A stretch of 25,042 nt of DNA, from the NCBI GenBank assembly GCA_964617665.1, contig CAZUAH010000170.1:1-25042 (forward strand), read 5' to 3'. A program made the translations under genes and the position numbers. Positions 16,728-24,546 of the stretch are shown here, one piece after another. Origin of the DNA: JADHUC01 sp964617665 (GTDB taxonomy: Bacteria > Planctomycetota > Planctomycetia > Pirellulales > Pirellulaceae). Numbering within the stretch: position 1 is the stretch's first letter; each line of letters starts with the position of its first letter. The notes below the pieces were generated by a model, which saw nothing but the letters and a program-made list of their open reading frames with translations, was not told where the DNA came from and made no database searches.

Positions 16728-18536
16728 ATGCTGATGAGTTCTAGCCGTCTCAGAAGCCCCCTCTCTCCAACTCTCTCCCCCGCAGAGCCGGGGGAGAGAG
16801 GGCTATTGGAGTCGCTGCGCGACCAGTCTTTTCGTTTTGAGACAAAGCCAAATAGATTTGTTCTCGTCCTTGTCTTCGTCGCATTCATGTCGTCGGTTGC
16901 CGACCGCACGCACGCATGCACAACGATTCTTGTCGCCAAGGCAGCGACCACGGACGGATCAGTTCTGATGGCTACGTCGTGCGACGGAAACGTCATGGGT
17001 CGCGTCTATGTCGTGCCTGCCAAACGGTATCCGGAAGGTATGAAGGTTCGGATGTTCTACGATTTCCCCGCACCGTCCACCTGGCAGGAACACCTGGACC
17101 AGAAGAAGAAAGGGGATGCCCCCGTCGGGCATCTGGCCGTCGAAGAGACCTACCGATGCATTCTGGCTGCGGGGCACTTTGCCGACAGCGTGACGGGCGG
17201 CATCAACGAGCACGGCGTCAGTATGGGCATCGAGTACATGGGCATGAGGCCCGAGTTGGTCAACCGAAAGGGCGTTGTCAGCACATGCAGCAGTCATTGG
17301 ACCACTTCGTTGATCGCAAATGGGCTGATGCGAGCAAAGACGGCCCGAGGCGCGATTCGCCTGATGGGCGCGATGGCTGAGCAGTACGGTTTCACATACT
17401 ACTGGGCGTCATCGGCCGGCTGCGCCATTCCGGTTGTGGACAAGAAAGAGGCCTGGATCATGGAAATCTTCGGTCCAGGCAAAGATTGGGCACCGGGATG
17501 TGGCAAGCCGGGCGTCGTCTGGTGCGCCCAACGAGTCCCCGACGGGCAAGTGACGTGCAATGCCAACCGTAGCCGGATAGGCAAAGTGGACCTTGATGAT
17601 CCGGAGCATTTCATGGCGTCGCCAAACATCCACTCATTGGCCGAAGATTTGGGGCTGTGGAAACGCGGAACGCCTTTCATCTGGTACGAGGCATACGGTG
17701 TCCCAGGGACCCGCGCGAATTCTCTACGTGAGTGGGCCGCTCTGAACCGTCTCGCCCCGTCGCTTGGCCTGAACGCCTCAGGCGACCCAAACAAGGACCG
17801 TTACCCCTTCTCGGTCAAGCCTGACGCGAAGATCGGTGTCCATGCTCTGACCGCGGTCATGCGAGACTGCTACGAAGGGACCGAGTTCGACGTCACTGAG
17901 CATCCATCGTTCAATCCCGGAGGCAAGAAGAGCCCGCTGGCCCGCCCATTCGGCGATCGTGACCTCTTCGACCTGGTAGGCGTCCAACCGGAACGATGCG
18001 TCGGCACGGAGTCCAGCGGCTACGTCTACGTATCGCAGATCCGCGGCTGGCTACCGGCTCCGATTTCTGGCTGCATGTGGTTCACACTGGGCCCGGCCGT
18101 TACCAGTTGCTTCGCGCCCGTCTATACCGGCACGACCGAAATCTCTGATTCTTGGAGCCGCATTCCAAACTTCACGCAAATCGACCGTACGCAGATCCAG
18201 TGGGAATTCCAATTGGTCGAGGATTTGGCGGGGCTCAAGTACCAGGAGGCGATCAAGGATGTGCGCGGCGTGTTTGAACCAGCTGAAGAGCAGTTTCTCA
18301 CCTCGCGGCCCGATTTCGAGAAGGCGGCGGTGCGCGTATTCAATGAGCATCGTGCAGCGCAAGCGGAGAAGTTCGTCACAGAATACACCAACTCGTGCTT
18401 GGAAGACGTGGACGAGGCGTACGGCAAACTAGTCGACTACCTAACGTTCAAATACCTGTACAGCTACTCGAACGCCGCCCCGCCCAGGCTACCAGAAATC
18501 GCCCCCCCCGCGATTCCGGCTCGCCCGGGCAACTGA
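16728..18536 (+). CDS. C69-family (dipeptidase-like) secreted peptidase with a mobile element in frame in its leader
   Basis: 602 residues from the ATG at 16728, placed 7 nt after GAGGAG (16715-16720). ATGs at 16722 and 16734 are alternatives. Cys64 (codon at 16917) begins CTTILVAKAATTDGSVL, matching the N-terminal nucleophile of peptidase family C69 after cleavage. A hydrophobic signal core (FVLVLVFVAFMSSVA) precedes it, ending in THA before Cys64. Further family segments are GGINEHGVSMGIEYMG and EAWIMEIFGPG. Residues about 7-39 are not peptidase-like: they are encoded by a 97-bp miniature element inserted in frame, which lengthens the stretch before the signal core. The enzyme likely acts on small peptides in the periplasm or outside. 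The reading frame extends further upstream, without signs of coding. Confidence 0.88.
   Translation: MLMSSSRLRSPLSPTLSPAEPGERGLLESLRDQSFRFETKPNRFVLVLVFVAFMSSVADRTHACTTILVAKAATTDGSVLMATSCDGNVMGRVYVVPAKRYPEGMKVRMFYDFPAPSTWQEHLDQKKKGDAPVGHLAVEETYRCILAAGHFADSVTGGINEHGVSMGIEYMGMRPELVNRKGVVSTCSSHWTTSLIANGLMRAKTARGAIRLMGAMAEQYGFTYYWASSAGCAIPVVDKKEAWIMEIFGPGKDWAPGCGKPGVVWCAQRVPDGQVTCNANRSRIGKVDLDDPEHFMASPNIHSLAEDLGLWKRGTPFIWYEAYGVPGTRANSLREWAALNRLAPSLGLNASGDPNKDRYPFSVKPDAKIGVHALTAVMRDCYEGTEFDVTEHPSFNPGGKKSPLARPFGDRDLFDLVGVQPERCVGTESSGYVYVSQIRGWLPAPISGCMWFTLGPAVTSCFAPVYTGTTEISDSWSRIPNFTQIDRTQIQWEFQLVEDLAGLKYQEAIKDVRGVFEPAEEQFLTSRPDFEKAAVRVFNEHRAAQAEKFVTEYTNSCLEDVDEAYGKLVDYLTFKYLYSYSNAAPPRLPEIAPPAIPARPGN
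16747..16843 (+). mobile_element. 97-bp miniature inverted-repeat element, copy 1
   Basis: The element has GTCTCAGAAG at one end and CGTTTTGAGAC at the other, giving terminal inverted repeats of type GTCTCAAAA. It contains a perfect 12-bp stem with a 6-nt loop (16771-16782 with 16789-16800). A second copy lies inverted at 19811-19907 with about 11 differences. Sharing extends at least 3 bp past the right end, so the true boundary may be some bases further out. No clear target duplication is visible. It contains no transposase. Its plus-strand frame is open and is translated inside the peptidase gene. Confidence 0.85.
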
Positions 18537-18556
18537 AACCTCGCCTTTGGCGTCCA

Positions 18557-18763
18557 GTTAACCAACTGCTGTGAACATCTTTCGCGATCTCGTTCCCAGG
18601 CTCCTGCCTGGGAACGGACTGTTTTGGAGGCTCTGCCTCTCTTCGGCGACGGGAAGAGAGGCGGAGCCTCGAAGACAGTGGGTTACGAGGCAGAGCCCCG
18701 TAACCAGAGTGTTTCTAGGGTTTCCGACCGTTGAATATGTTCACAGCAGATTCCTGTTAACCA
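18557..18763. mobile_element. Hairpin-rich MITE-like element with terminal inverted repeats and possible 8-bp target duplication
   Basis: Perfect 13-bp terminal inverted repeats CTGCTGTGAACAT (18566-18578) and ATGTTCACAGCAG (18737-18749) enclose three hairpins: an 11-bp stem at 18591-18616 (CGTTCCCAGGC/GCCTGGGAACG), an 18-bp stem with one mismatch at 18627-18670, and a 7-bp stem at 18681-18705 (GGTTACG/CGTAACC). The sequence GTTAACCA flanks it on both sides (18557-18564 and 18756-18763), which could be a target duplication; the left TIR starts 1 bp inside it and the right TIR ends 6 bp inside it. It has no coding capacity. The stems could also stop transcription after the peptidase gene. Confidence 0.75.
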
Positions 18764-18818
18764 GTCGCGGTTAGTGACCGTCCAAAAGGAAGACTGGCAA
18801 AAAGGCGGGCGGCAAGTC

Positions 18819-18824
18819 TACAAT
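18819..18824 (+). promoter_or_regulatory. Candidate -10 box (TACAAT) upstream of the EEP gene
   Basis: TACAAT lies about 40 bp before the ATG at 18864, with a weak -35-like TGGCAA 18 nt upstream. If real, transcription would begin near 18831, which favours the ATG at 18864 over the GTG at 18774. Confidence 0.35.
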
Positions 18825-18863
18825 GAAAACACGGGGCTGCAACTCGATTTGGCCGCTGAAACG

Positions 18864-19904
18864 ATGGCCCGTCCATTCTCTTCCCCTGTGTTGCGGCTCT
18901 GGCCACGGCCTCTGGCTCTTGCGATTGCCGTAGCTGTTGGCTGTTCAAGCAACGAGCCATCGCCCGATCAAACGAACTCGCATGTACCACCTCCAAGTAC
19001 CAATGTGCGCGTGTCCCAAGATCGGCTTGAGGCGGAAGCGACGCTGTCTGATGCATCAAGCGGAACGATTCGAATCGCGACATACAACATCAACTGGGGT
19101 AACGCACGACTTGACGCTGTGGTTAATGCGATTCGGCAGGCTGATGCGGATGTGGCCTGTCTTCAGGAGACCAACGCACAATCCGCTTTCATTCTTCGAC
19201 GCGAGTTCACGGACGATTATGGCCACATCGGGTTCTACGGTTCGATTGACCGCTACGCAGCCGGTGGATTCGCCGTCCTCTCGAAACTGCCCGTGGTCAG
19301 CGAGAAGTTCTTGCCGCCGAAACACGGGCTGTTCGGCGCCTGCCTACTCGAAGTTCAGAAGGGTCGCCAACTCACACAGTTGATCGTCGTCCATCTCCAA
19401 CCCGTCGTGTTCCGGAAAGGGAAAAGCCTTGCCAGCCACTTGTCCGTTCTGACTGCGTTCCAGGCTGCAGAGGAAACACATCGGCGTGAAATCGCAACGA
19501 TCATGGAACACGTAAGAACGGATATCCCAGTATTGATCGTCGGCGATTTCAATAGCTGCTCAATGTTTCACGCCCCAACGCACCTCGTGAACCACGGCTT
19601 TGTCGACGGTTTCGCTGCGGTCAACGAGAATCCGGAATCTCATCCTACCTGGCACTGGCCCACCAAGTATGGAAACGTGGCACTTCGCATCGACTTCATC
19701 TTTCACACGCCATCACATCGCACCATCGCCAGCCGTGTCATCAGAACGCAGGGATCGGATCATTACCTCCTCTTGAGCGAGTTGGAGACGATTGCCGCAG
19801 ACTTGGATTTGTCTCAAAACGAGGAAACTGGTCGCGCAGCGGCGCCAGAAGTCCTCTCTCCCCCGGCTCTGCGGGGGAGAGAGCTAGAGAGAGGGGGCTT
19901 TTGA
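18864..19904 (+). CDS. Endonuclease/exonuclease/phosphatase (EEP) family lipoprotein with element-derived C-terminus
   Basis: 346 residues from the ATG at 18864; a GTG at 18774 would add 30 residues without signal character. The N-terminus is a likely lipoprotein signal: LALAIAVAVGC, with Cys27 as the lipidation site. After a linker comes the EEP fold (about residues 72-310) with the expected metal and catalytic motifs: IRIATYNINWG, ADVACLQETN, VLIVGDFNSC and GSDHYLLLSEL. The fold cleaves phosphodiesters in nucleic acids, inositol phosphates or lipids; the substrate here is unknown but extracytoplasmic. The last 31 residues (SQNEETGRAAAPEVLSPPAL...) and the TGA stop come from a 97-bp mobile element inserted at the 3' end, so the native terminus was replaced. 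Confidence 0.87.
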   Translation: MARPFSSPVLRLWPRPLALAIAVAVGCSSNEPSPDQTNSHVPPPSTNVRVSQDRLEAEATLSDASSGTIRIATYNINWGNARLDAVVNAIRQADADVACLQETNAQSAFILRREFTDDYGHIGFYGSIDRYAAGGFAVLSKLPVVSEKFLPPKHGLFGACLLEVQKGRQLTQLIVVHLQPVVFRKGKSLASHLSVLTAFQAAEETHRREIATIMEHVRTDIPVLIVGDFNSCSMFHAPTHLVNHGFVDGFAAVNENPESHPTWHWPTKYGNVALRIDFIFHTPSHRTIASRVIRTQGSDHYLLLSELETIAADLDLSQNEETGRAAAPEVLSPPALRGRELERGGF

Positions 19905-19907
19905 GAC
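19811..19907 (-). mobile_element. 97-bp miniature inverted-repeat element, copy 2 (inverted)
   Basis: Reverse-complement copy of the element at 16747-16843, also 97 bp between the GTCTC and GAGAC ends, with about 11 differences. The internal 12-bp stem is conserved (19854-19865 with 19872-19883). Its terminal TTTTGAGAC supplies the TGA stop (19902-19904) of the EEP gene. Confidence 0.85.
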
Positions 19908-20092
19908 GAAACGTCATGCCCGATCCCTCGCAGCCGACATGTGCCTGGAGCACCTTCGTACTCGCCGCAGTGACAGAGCGTTCGGCAAGTTGCCTTATCT
20001 GCGTCCTGCAGTCTTGGAAAATGGGGTCGGGCATCTTAAATTGGCCAGAAGCTGGCTAATATGATTTCTGCCTACAAGACTCGAGGAGCATC

Positions 20093-21202
20093 ATGTTTGT
20101 GACAACAACTAGACTGATCGCTGTCGCTTTGATATGCCTGTACGTAGCGATCTGTGGTGCAGCAGCACAAGAAAAACGCCCTCATCTAAGAATACGAGGC
20201 GTCTACGGTGGTGTACCGGTCGAACTGCTGCAAGACGGAAAGACGCTGAAGGACTCCGGGATAAACGCGGTGTTCATGGGATCCGGCGGAATCACGAAAG
20301 AGCGGGTGGCCTTAGTGAAGCAACACGGCGCCAAGTTGTTCGCCGAGTTCAATACGATGCACGTCGCCAGTTTCCTGAAAGAGAATCCCGACGCTGCTCC
20401 CATTGGCACGGACGGCAAGGTGTGCCCGCCGCCTCAGGGTTGGCAAGGCATCTGTCCAACGCATCCCGGCTATCGGAAGTATCGCATGGACGCGTTCCGC
20501 AAGGTGCTGAGCGATTTCGAAATCGATGGAATCTGGTTGGACTATCATCACAGCCATGCAAGCTGGGAGCGCGCGGTTCCCGACATGCCGGATACGTGCT
20601 TCTGTGACCGGTGTCTCGACCAGTTCGCGCGAGAAACCAAAACGGACCTGCCCGATGCGACCACGTCGCAGTTGTCCGGGTTGTTGTTGGGGAAACACAA
20701 AGACCGATGGGTGCAATGGCGCTGCGACGCATTCACCGATTGGATACGAGAATTCCGATCGATCATCGACGAGACACGGCCCAAGGCTTTGCTGGGAACG
20801 TTCCATTGTCCATGGAGCGACACCGAGTTGGACGGGGCTTTACGCAACAAGCTTGCCATCGATTTGAAGGCACAGGCGAGGTACGTCGACGTGTTCAGCA
20901 TCATGCCCTATCACGCTCGATTCGGCCACCACAACGATCCGTCCTGGATCTCGCGACAGACTGCTTGGCTGGGCGCTCATCTTGGCATCAAAGGCGAGCC
21001 CGGTGAGCGGCATAAGATCTGGCCTATCGTGCAACTCTCGGACTGGGGCGAGAAGGTGCTGGCCGAGCAGGTACATTCCGTGCTGGATCATGGAACGCGT
21101 CTCCCAGCAACCGGAGTGATGGTCTTCGCTTGGGGCTCGCTTCGCAGGCAGCCAGAGAAGGTCGACGAACTGACGGGGTTCTATCGTGCCATTGCACCGT
21201 AG
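20093..21202 (+). CDS. Secreted glycoside-hydrolase-like (TIM-barrel) protein
   Basis: 369 residues. GAGGAG lies 4 nt before the ATG. The N-terminus is a signal peptide (LIAVALICLYVAICGAAAQ). The body reads as a TIM barrel of the hypothetical glycosidase/alpha-amylase-like type: RIRGVYGGVPVELL...GINAVFMG, then KLFAEFNTMHV, EIDGIWLDYHHSHASWE with an Asp in the usual strand-4 position, and CFCDRCLDQFARET, a cysteine motif I associate with these uncharacterised hydrolases. Further barrel strands are ALLGTFHCPW, YVDVFSIMPYH, KIWPIVQLSDWG and GVMVFAWGSL. Polysaccharide breakdown is plausible, but I cannot name a substrate or a GH family. It is the last gene of the plus-strand group. Confidence 0.78.
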   Translation: MFVTTTRLIAVALICLYVAICGAAAQEKRPHLRIRGVYGGVPVELLQDGKTLKDSGINAVFMGSGGITKERVALVKQHGAKLFAEFNTMHVASFLKENPDAAPIGTDGKVCPPPQGWQGICPTHPGYRKYRMDAFRKVLSDFEIDGIWLDYHHSHASWERAVPDMPDTCFCDRCLDQFARETKTDLPDATTSQLSGLLLGKHKDRWVQWRCDAFTDWIREFRSIIDETRPKALLGTFHCPWSDTELDGALRNKLAIDLKAQARYVDVFSIMPYHARFGHHNDPSWISRQTAWLGAHLGIKGEPGERHKIWPIVQLSDWGEKVLAEQVHSVLDHGTRLPATGVMVFAWGSLRRQPEKVDELTGFYRAIAP

Positions 21203-21346
21203 GACATTGGGAGACTGATTCGGCGCGCAGAACCACGCGCTACATTTGCTCTGGACTTCACGTGGAATTCGACACGAATCTGAGGGTTTGTCGCCAGTGT
21301 GCGGCGACGCCTCCGCCGACATTCCCGCTCGACTGGACAAAACGGA

Positions 21347-21789
21347 TCAGGGTTTGAAGAAGTGGGTTCGAAACGCGGGCTGCGTGGCGTGCATCAGCGC
21401 AAATACCGTGTACACGATACCCAGGCACTGATGATGGCACCCGCGAAATGGGCGTAGTAGCCCAGCGTAGAACGCCTTAGCAGGCCTATTCCGGCAGTTG
21501 GAAACACCACTAGGCCCAAGAGCCCCGGCAGGCCAATTACCACGGATCCAATTACGCCAGCCATCATCTCGTCGGGCGGATCACCGGAATAGAAGATGCC
21601 GTAGACCAGCGTGCCACCGATGAAAATGGTCATTATCAAAGCAGGCCCTGCAAAGACGAAGTTCAAGATCGCGTATACCGTTATCTGGCTCGCAGACGGA
21701 TCGCCCGATGGTCCGACGTGCTGCACGGGCGCATAGGGGTTCGCGGGTGTTGAATACGGCTCGTAGGGGTTGTGCCCTGAAGTTGACAT
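21347..21789 (-). pseudogene. Small NPY-rich membrane protein, frameshifted near its C-terminus
   Basis: The ATG at 21789 has AGGAGA upstream. The frame gives a proline/tyrosine-rich N-terminus (NPYEPYSTPANPYAPVQ), two to three hydrophobic helices (ITVYAILNFVFAGPALIMTIFIGG, MMAGVIGSVVIGLPGLLGLVVF) and GYYAHFAGAIISA, and then ends oddly in WVSCTRYLR at 21394. In the next frame the same DNA reads LGIVYTVFALMHATQPAF followed by RTHFFKP and a stop at 21347-21349, a natural membrane-helix continuation. Restoring one G in the GGG run (CCC at 21420-21422 on the plus strand) joins the two as ISAWGIVYTVF. It is either a recent mutation or a sequencing error in a homopolymer. Function unknown; the NPY-type N-terminus is common in planctomycete small membrane proteins. 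Confidence 0.8.
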
Positions 21790-21883
21790 CCCGATCTCCT
21801 GTCCGATTTAGCAGACGAAAAGATGTAGCACAAGAGCGTCCGAGCGCGAAGCAGGCCACGGGCCTGTGTCCACCCGCGCAGAC

Positions 21884-21915
21884 AAAAAGCCGCCGCGGCA
21901 TACGACCGCGACGGC
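21884..21915 (-). terminator. Intrinsic terminator (minus strand), distal
   Basis: A 10-bp stem with one mismatch (21889-21898 with 21906-21915, 7-nt loop) is followed on the minus strand by five T residues (21888-21884). It follows another minus-strand terminator by about 75 bp. Confidence 0.75.
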
Positions 21916-21987
21916 CACACAAGTGTTGATGGATCAGTTACTTTATCGGCATGATGGGGTGGGCCGCTTGATCCTGGGGTGCGCAAG

Positions 21988-22018
21988 AAAAAACCGCGTC
22001 AACTTGGGGCTGACGCGG
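21988..22018 (-). terminator. Intrinsic terminator (minus strand), proximal
   Basis: An 8-bp perfect stem CCGCGTCA/TGACGCGG (21994-22001 with 22011-22018) is followed on the minus strand by six T residues (21993-21988). No minus-strand protein gene lies upstream of it within 300 bp, so it may end a non-coding RNA. Confidence 0.8.
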
Positions 22019-22240
22019 CTTGGAGATCGTGAAGGGGCAAACCTTATCCATGGCTTGAAAGCGATCCTTCTTTCTTCAGTATCGAAGCCCATGAATGTAG
22101 AGGTTGATTCAAAGCTCGGAAGTCCGAATGCCGAGCTCCGGCAAACCCTGCGGCTTGCCCGAAGCGACATCGAATCAACGTGATAGCACACAGGATCTTA
22201 GCCAGCCCCCGCTACTGGTACGCTCGTTACTTTCGTCAAA
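22019..22240 (-). ncRNA. Possible structured small RNA ending at the tandem terminators
   Basis: This gene-free stretch folds well on paper. GTTGATTC/GAATCAAC (8 bp, outer arms about 22101-22108 and 22171-22178) encloses a GCTCGG/CCGAGC stem and a GGCAA/TTGCC stem, a three-way junction. A second part has GATCG/CGATC and AAGG/CCTT stems. With the minus-strand terminator at 21988-22018, a transcript of about 200-250 nt from the minus strand is plausible. It does not match 6S, 4.5S, tmRNA, RNase P or any riboswitch I know. I find no strong promoter. The fold could also act on the plus strand as a leader of the autotransporter gene. Confidence 0.35.
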
Positions 22241-22354
22241 ATCCTTAAGACCCCTATAACCACGTGCCGATTCTCAATGTGAGGTACTATGCCCGTTGGG
22301 CTGTCGCCTTCAGCGATGCTTCTCTGGGAACCTATCTGGGACAACGACTAACTC

Positions 22355-24295
22355 ATGTGCCGTTATCGACTAGCCTATCAAGCGGCGGTATGCTTGGCTT
22401 GGATGCTAGCGTTCACGGGTGTATCCGTGGGCCAAGCCATCCAATTTCCGTTTGTCGAGTCGGGTGCTGGCTACCCAGTGCGCTACACCGTGCGTCATGA
22501 CATCGGAGACGGCATTGGGTACGAGGACAGCTTCACACGCCTGGGTATCTTCCTACCACTTCATGAAAGAAACGGGACGACGCTGCTGTTCACCGATGTG
22601 CAGCCGCTGTTGGACAACAACGGAAACTTCGGCTCGAACATCGGCCTGGGCTATAGGTATTTCGACCCGTTGTCCGAACGTGTCTTCGGTGTCTACGGGT
22701 ACTTCGATTACCGGAACACGGACGACCACTCGTTCCGGCAGGGTACCATCGGAGTCGACACGTTGGGCACATGGTTTGACGTCCGCGGCAACATCTACTT
22801 GCCAGACCACGAACGCAAGGCACTCAAACCTCAATTCGTCGGCAACCGGCTCGTGATCGGATTCCAGAAAGCGTTGACCGGCTGCGACGCAGAGGTTGGA
22901 CTCGTGCTGCCCGAGATTCTGAACACGCAGTCGCGCTTGATGGGCGGGATCTATCACTTCGACACCGACGCCGCCGAAAATGCGAACGGCTGGCGAGTGC
23001 GCATCGAATCACATTGGACGCAGCACATCTCCACCGATATCGCGTTCAACCACGACCCGCATTTCGGAACAACGTTCACGTTTGGGATCGCGTTGAACTG
23101 CCAACCAGAGTCCTATGCCCCACGAATGCCCGTGATCAACTCGTTTCGACGCGGGCCGTCGCGACACGTTACACAGCATGCATCAGACCGGCTGGCCGAG
23201 CCCACCTACCGACTGCCGAACATTGCCGTCCGAAGCGAACGATACGTTGCCATGAATGGCGCGACGCCCTGGAATTTCATCCACGTGGTCGATGGGACGA
23301 TCGGCGGGACGGGCACGTTCGAGAGTCCGCTGGGGACGCTGGAAGACGCAACGGCCATTGCTGTGGCAGACGATGTGATCTATACGCCGGCGGGAGGCAC
23401 GTACTCGCCCCCAGCCATACTGCAAATTCCGGGCGATGTTCAACTGCTGTCGAACGGCCCCGTTCAGACCGTCAGCACGCAGGACGGTAACGTCGTCCTG
23501 CCACTCTCCGGGTCATCGACCGCTTTGACCAACCTCCCGGAGATACAGAGCAGCGTCGAGTTGGGGAACGGGGCCACGATCAAAGGTTTCCATCTTGTCG
23601 GTGTTGCGAACATTGAATCACACGCCGGACTGATCAAGGTGGATAGCAAGTCCAATGTGACAATTGACAGCAACGTGATCACGACATTGATGGACGGAAT
23701 GCGTATCGCGGACGCCACCAACGCAACGATCACGAACAATCAAGTCGATTCGGCCCCGGAAAGCGGCATCGAGATTACCGGCACCAACTTCAGTGGGACC
23801 ATTCAAGGCAATGCGCTGACGAACAACGATCAAACGGGATTGCTCGCAGTGTTGACCGGCAACTTCAACGGGCAAATTGTCAGCAATACGATCTCGAACA
23901 ACCAAGATACAACAGCCACGCATCCGAATGGTCTATTCCTGCAAGCCGCAACCTTCACCAGCGGCACAACGATCGACTCGAACACATTCGACAGTAACGA
24001 AGATGAAGGCGTATCGCTGCTGGCCACGGGCGCGGGTGCTTCGGTCGTCGACGTTATTGACAACACATTCCAGTCGAACAACGGCAATACGAATCGCGAG
24101 TTCTTCGCCCGCCTGGCCGCTGGCGGAGGCCCCTTCGACGTCCGGCTGGGCGGCAACAGCAGTGCTAATACCGTCCCGGCGGGACAATTCAACTACGACT
24201 TCTCCCAAGACCTTCCCGCCGACGACCTCGAATACATCATCACGTCGGCCAACACCGGATCCGTCGGAAGTTCGGACGGCACCGTGACGCCGTGA
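22355..24295 (+). CDS. Inverse-autotransporter-like outer membrane protein with parallel beta-helix passenger
   Basis: 646 residues. A signal peptide (AVCLAWMLAFTGVSVGQA) is followed at about residues 40-255 by an inverse-autotransporter (intimin/invasin-type) barrel: SFTRLGIFLPLHERNGTTLLFTDVQPLLDNN, LGYRYF, FGVYGYFDYRNTDDHSFRQGTIGVD and a last barrel-like strand THISTDIAF...TTFTFGIAL. A linker (about 255-300) leads to a DUF-like onset WNFIHVVDGTIGGTGTFESPLGTLEDAT, typical of pectate-lyase-type parallel beta-helices, then Asn-rich right-handed helix coils (NATITNNQVDSAPESGIEITG, GTIQGNALTNN, GTTIDSNTFDSNEDEG) to near the end. The barrel should sit in the outer membrane with the helix exported. 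Intimin and invasin carry Ig-like passengers instead. The helix could bind or cleave polysaccharide. Confidence 0.88.
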   Translation: MCRYRLAYQAAVCLAWMLAFTGVSVGQAIQFPFVESGAGYPVRYTVRHDIGDGIGYEDSFTRLGIFLPLHERNGTTLLFTDVQPLLDNNGNFGSNIGLGYRYFDPLSERVFGVYGYFDYRNTDDHSFRQGTIGVDTLGTWFDVRGNIYLPDHERKALKPQFVGNRLVIGFQKALTGCDAEVGLVLPEILNTQSRLMGGIYHFDTDAAENANGWRVRIESHWTQHISTDIAFNHDPHFGTTFTFGIALNCQPESYAPRMPVINSFRRGPSRHVTQHASDRLAEPTYRLPNIAVRSERYVAMNGATPWNFIHVVDGTIGGTGTFESPLGTLEDATAIAVADDVIYTPAGGTYSPPAILQIPGDVQLLSNGPVQTVSTQDGNVVLPLSGSSTALTNLPEIQSSVELGNGATIKGFHLVGVANIESHAGLIKVDSKSNVTIDSNVITTLMDGMRIADATNATITNNQVDSAPESGIEITGTNFSGTIQGNALTNNDQTGLLAVLTGNFNGQIVSNTISNNQDTTATHPNGLFLQAATFTSGTTIDSNTFDSNEDEGVSLLATGAGASVVDVIDNTFQSNNGNTNREFFARLAAGGGPFDVRLGGNSSANTVPAGQFNYDFSQDLPADDLEYIITSANTGSVGSSDGTVTP

Positions 24296-24456
24296 GCTCA
24301 ATGCGGGCAAACATCGCTTCCGGGCGTCTTCTTGTGGCGCCTCCTTCATCGCCTAAGTTGCCATTGTTTGCAGGTGCGTGGCTAGGGTTCTGTCCACCGT
24401 GCAAGGATGTCGGCGCCCTTTCGGTAGGCCAAACCACAACTCCAGCGTCACTACGT

Positions 24457-24485
24457 TTGAATCTGCGTTCCAGTTTCGTTACACT
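24457..24485 (+). promoter_or_regulatory. Candidate sigma-70-type promoter for the CD225-like gene
   Basis: TTGAAT (24457-24462), a 17-nt spacer and TACACT (24480-24485) each match the consensus at four of six positions. The predicted start is about 55 bp before the ATG at 24547. Confidence 0.45.
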
Positions 24486-24546
24486 GGCGATGCAAGTTTT
24501 CGAACCGTGGCAGTCGCCGAGCCTAAAATTTCCTTGGAGATCAAGC

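Noticed and set aside
19916..20034. Inverted repeat ATGCCCGAtCC / GGgTCGGGCAT enclosing about 95 bp
   Set aside because: It could be a remnant of a dispersed repeat, but the arms are short and imperfect and only one copy is in view.
21347..21430. Programmed ribosomal frameshift in the NPY membrane protein
   Set aside because: No slippery heptamer or downstream pseudoknot is visible; a single missing base in a short G run is simpler.
21866..22183. 105-residue open frame on the plus strand
   Set aside because: It crosses both terminator hairpins and the structured stretch, and there is no Shine-Dalgarno or family similarity.
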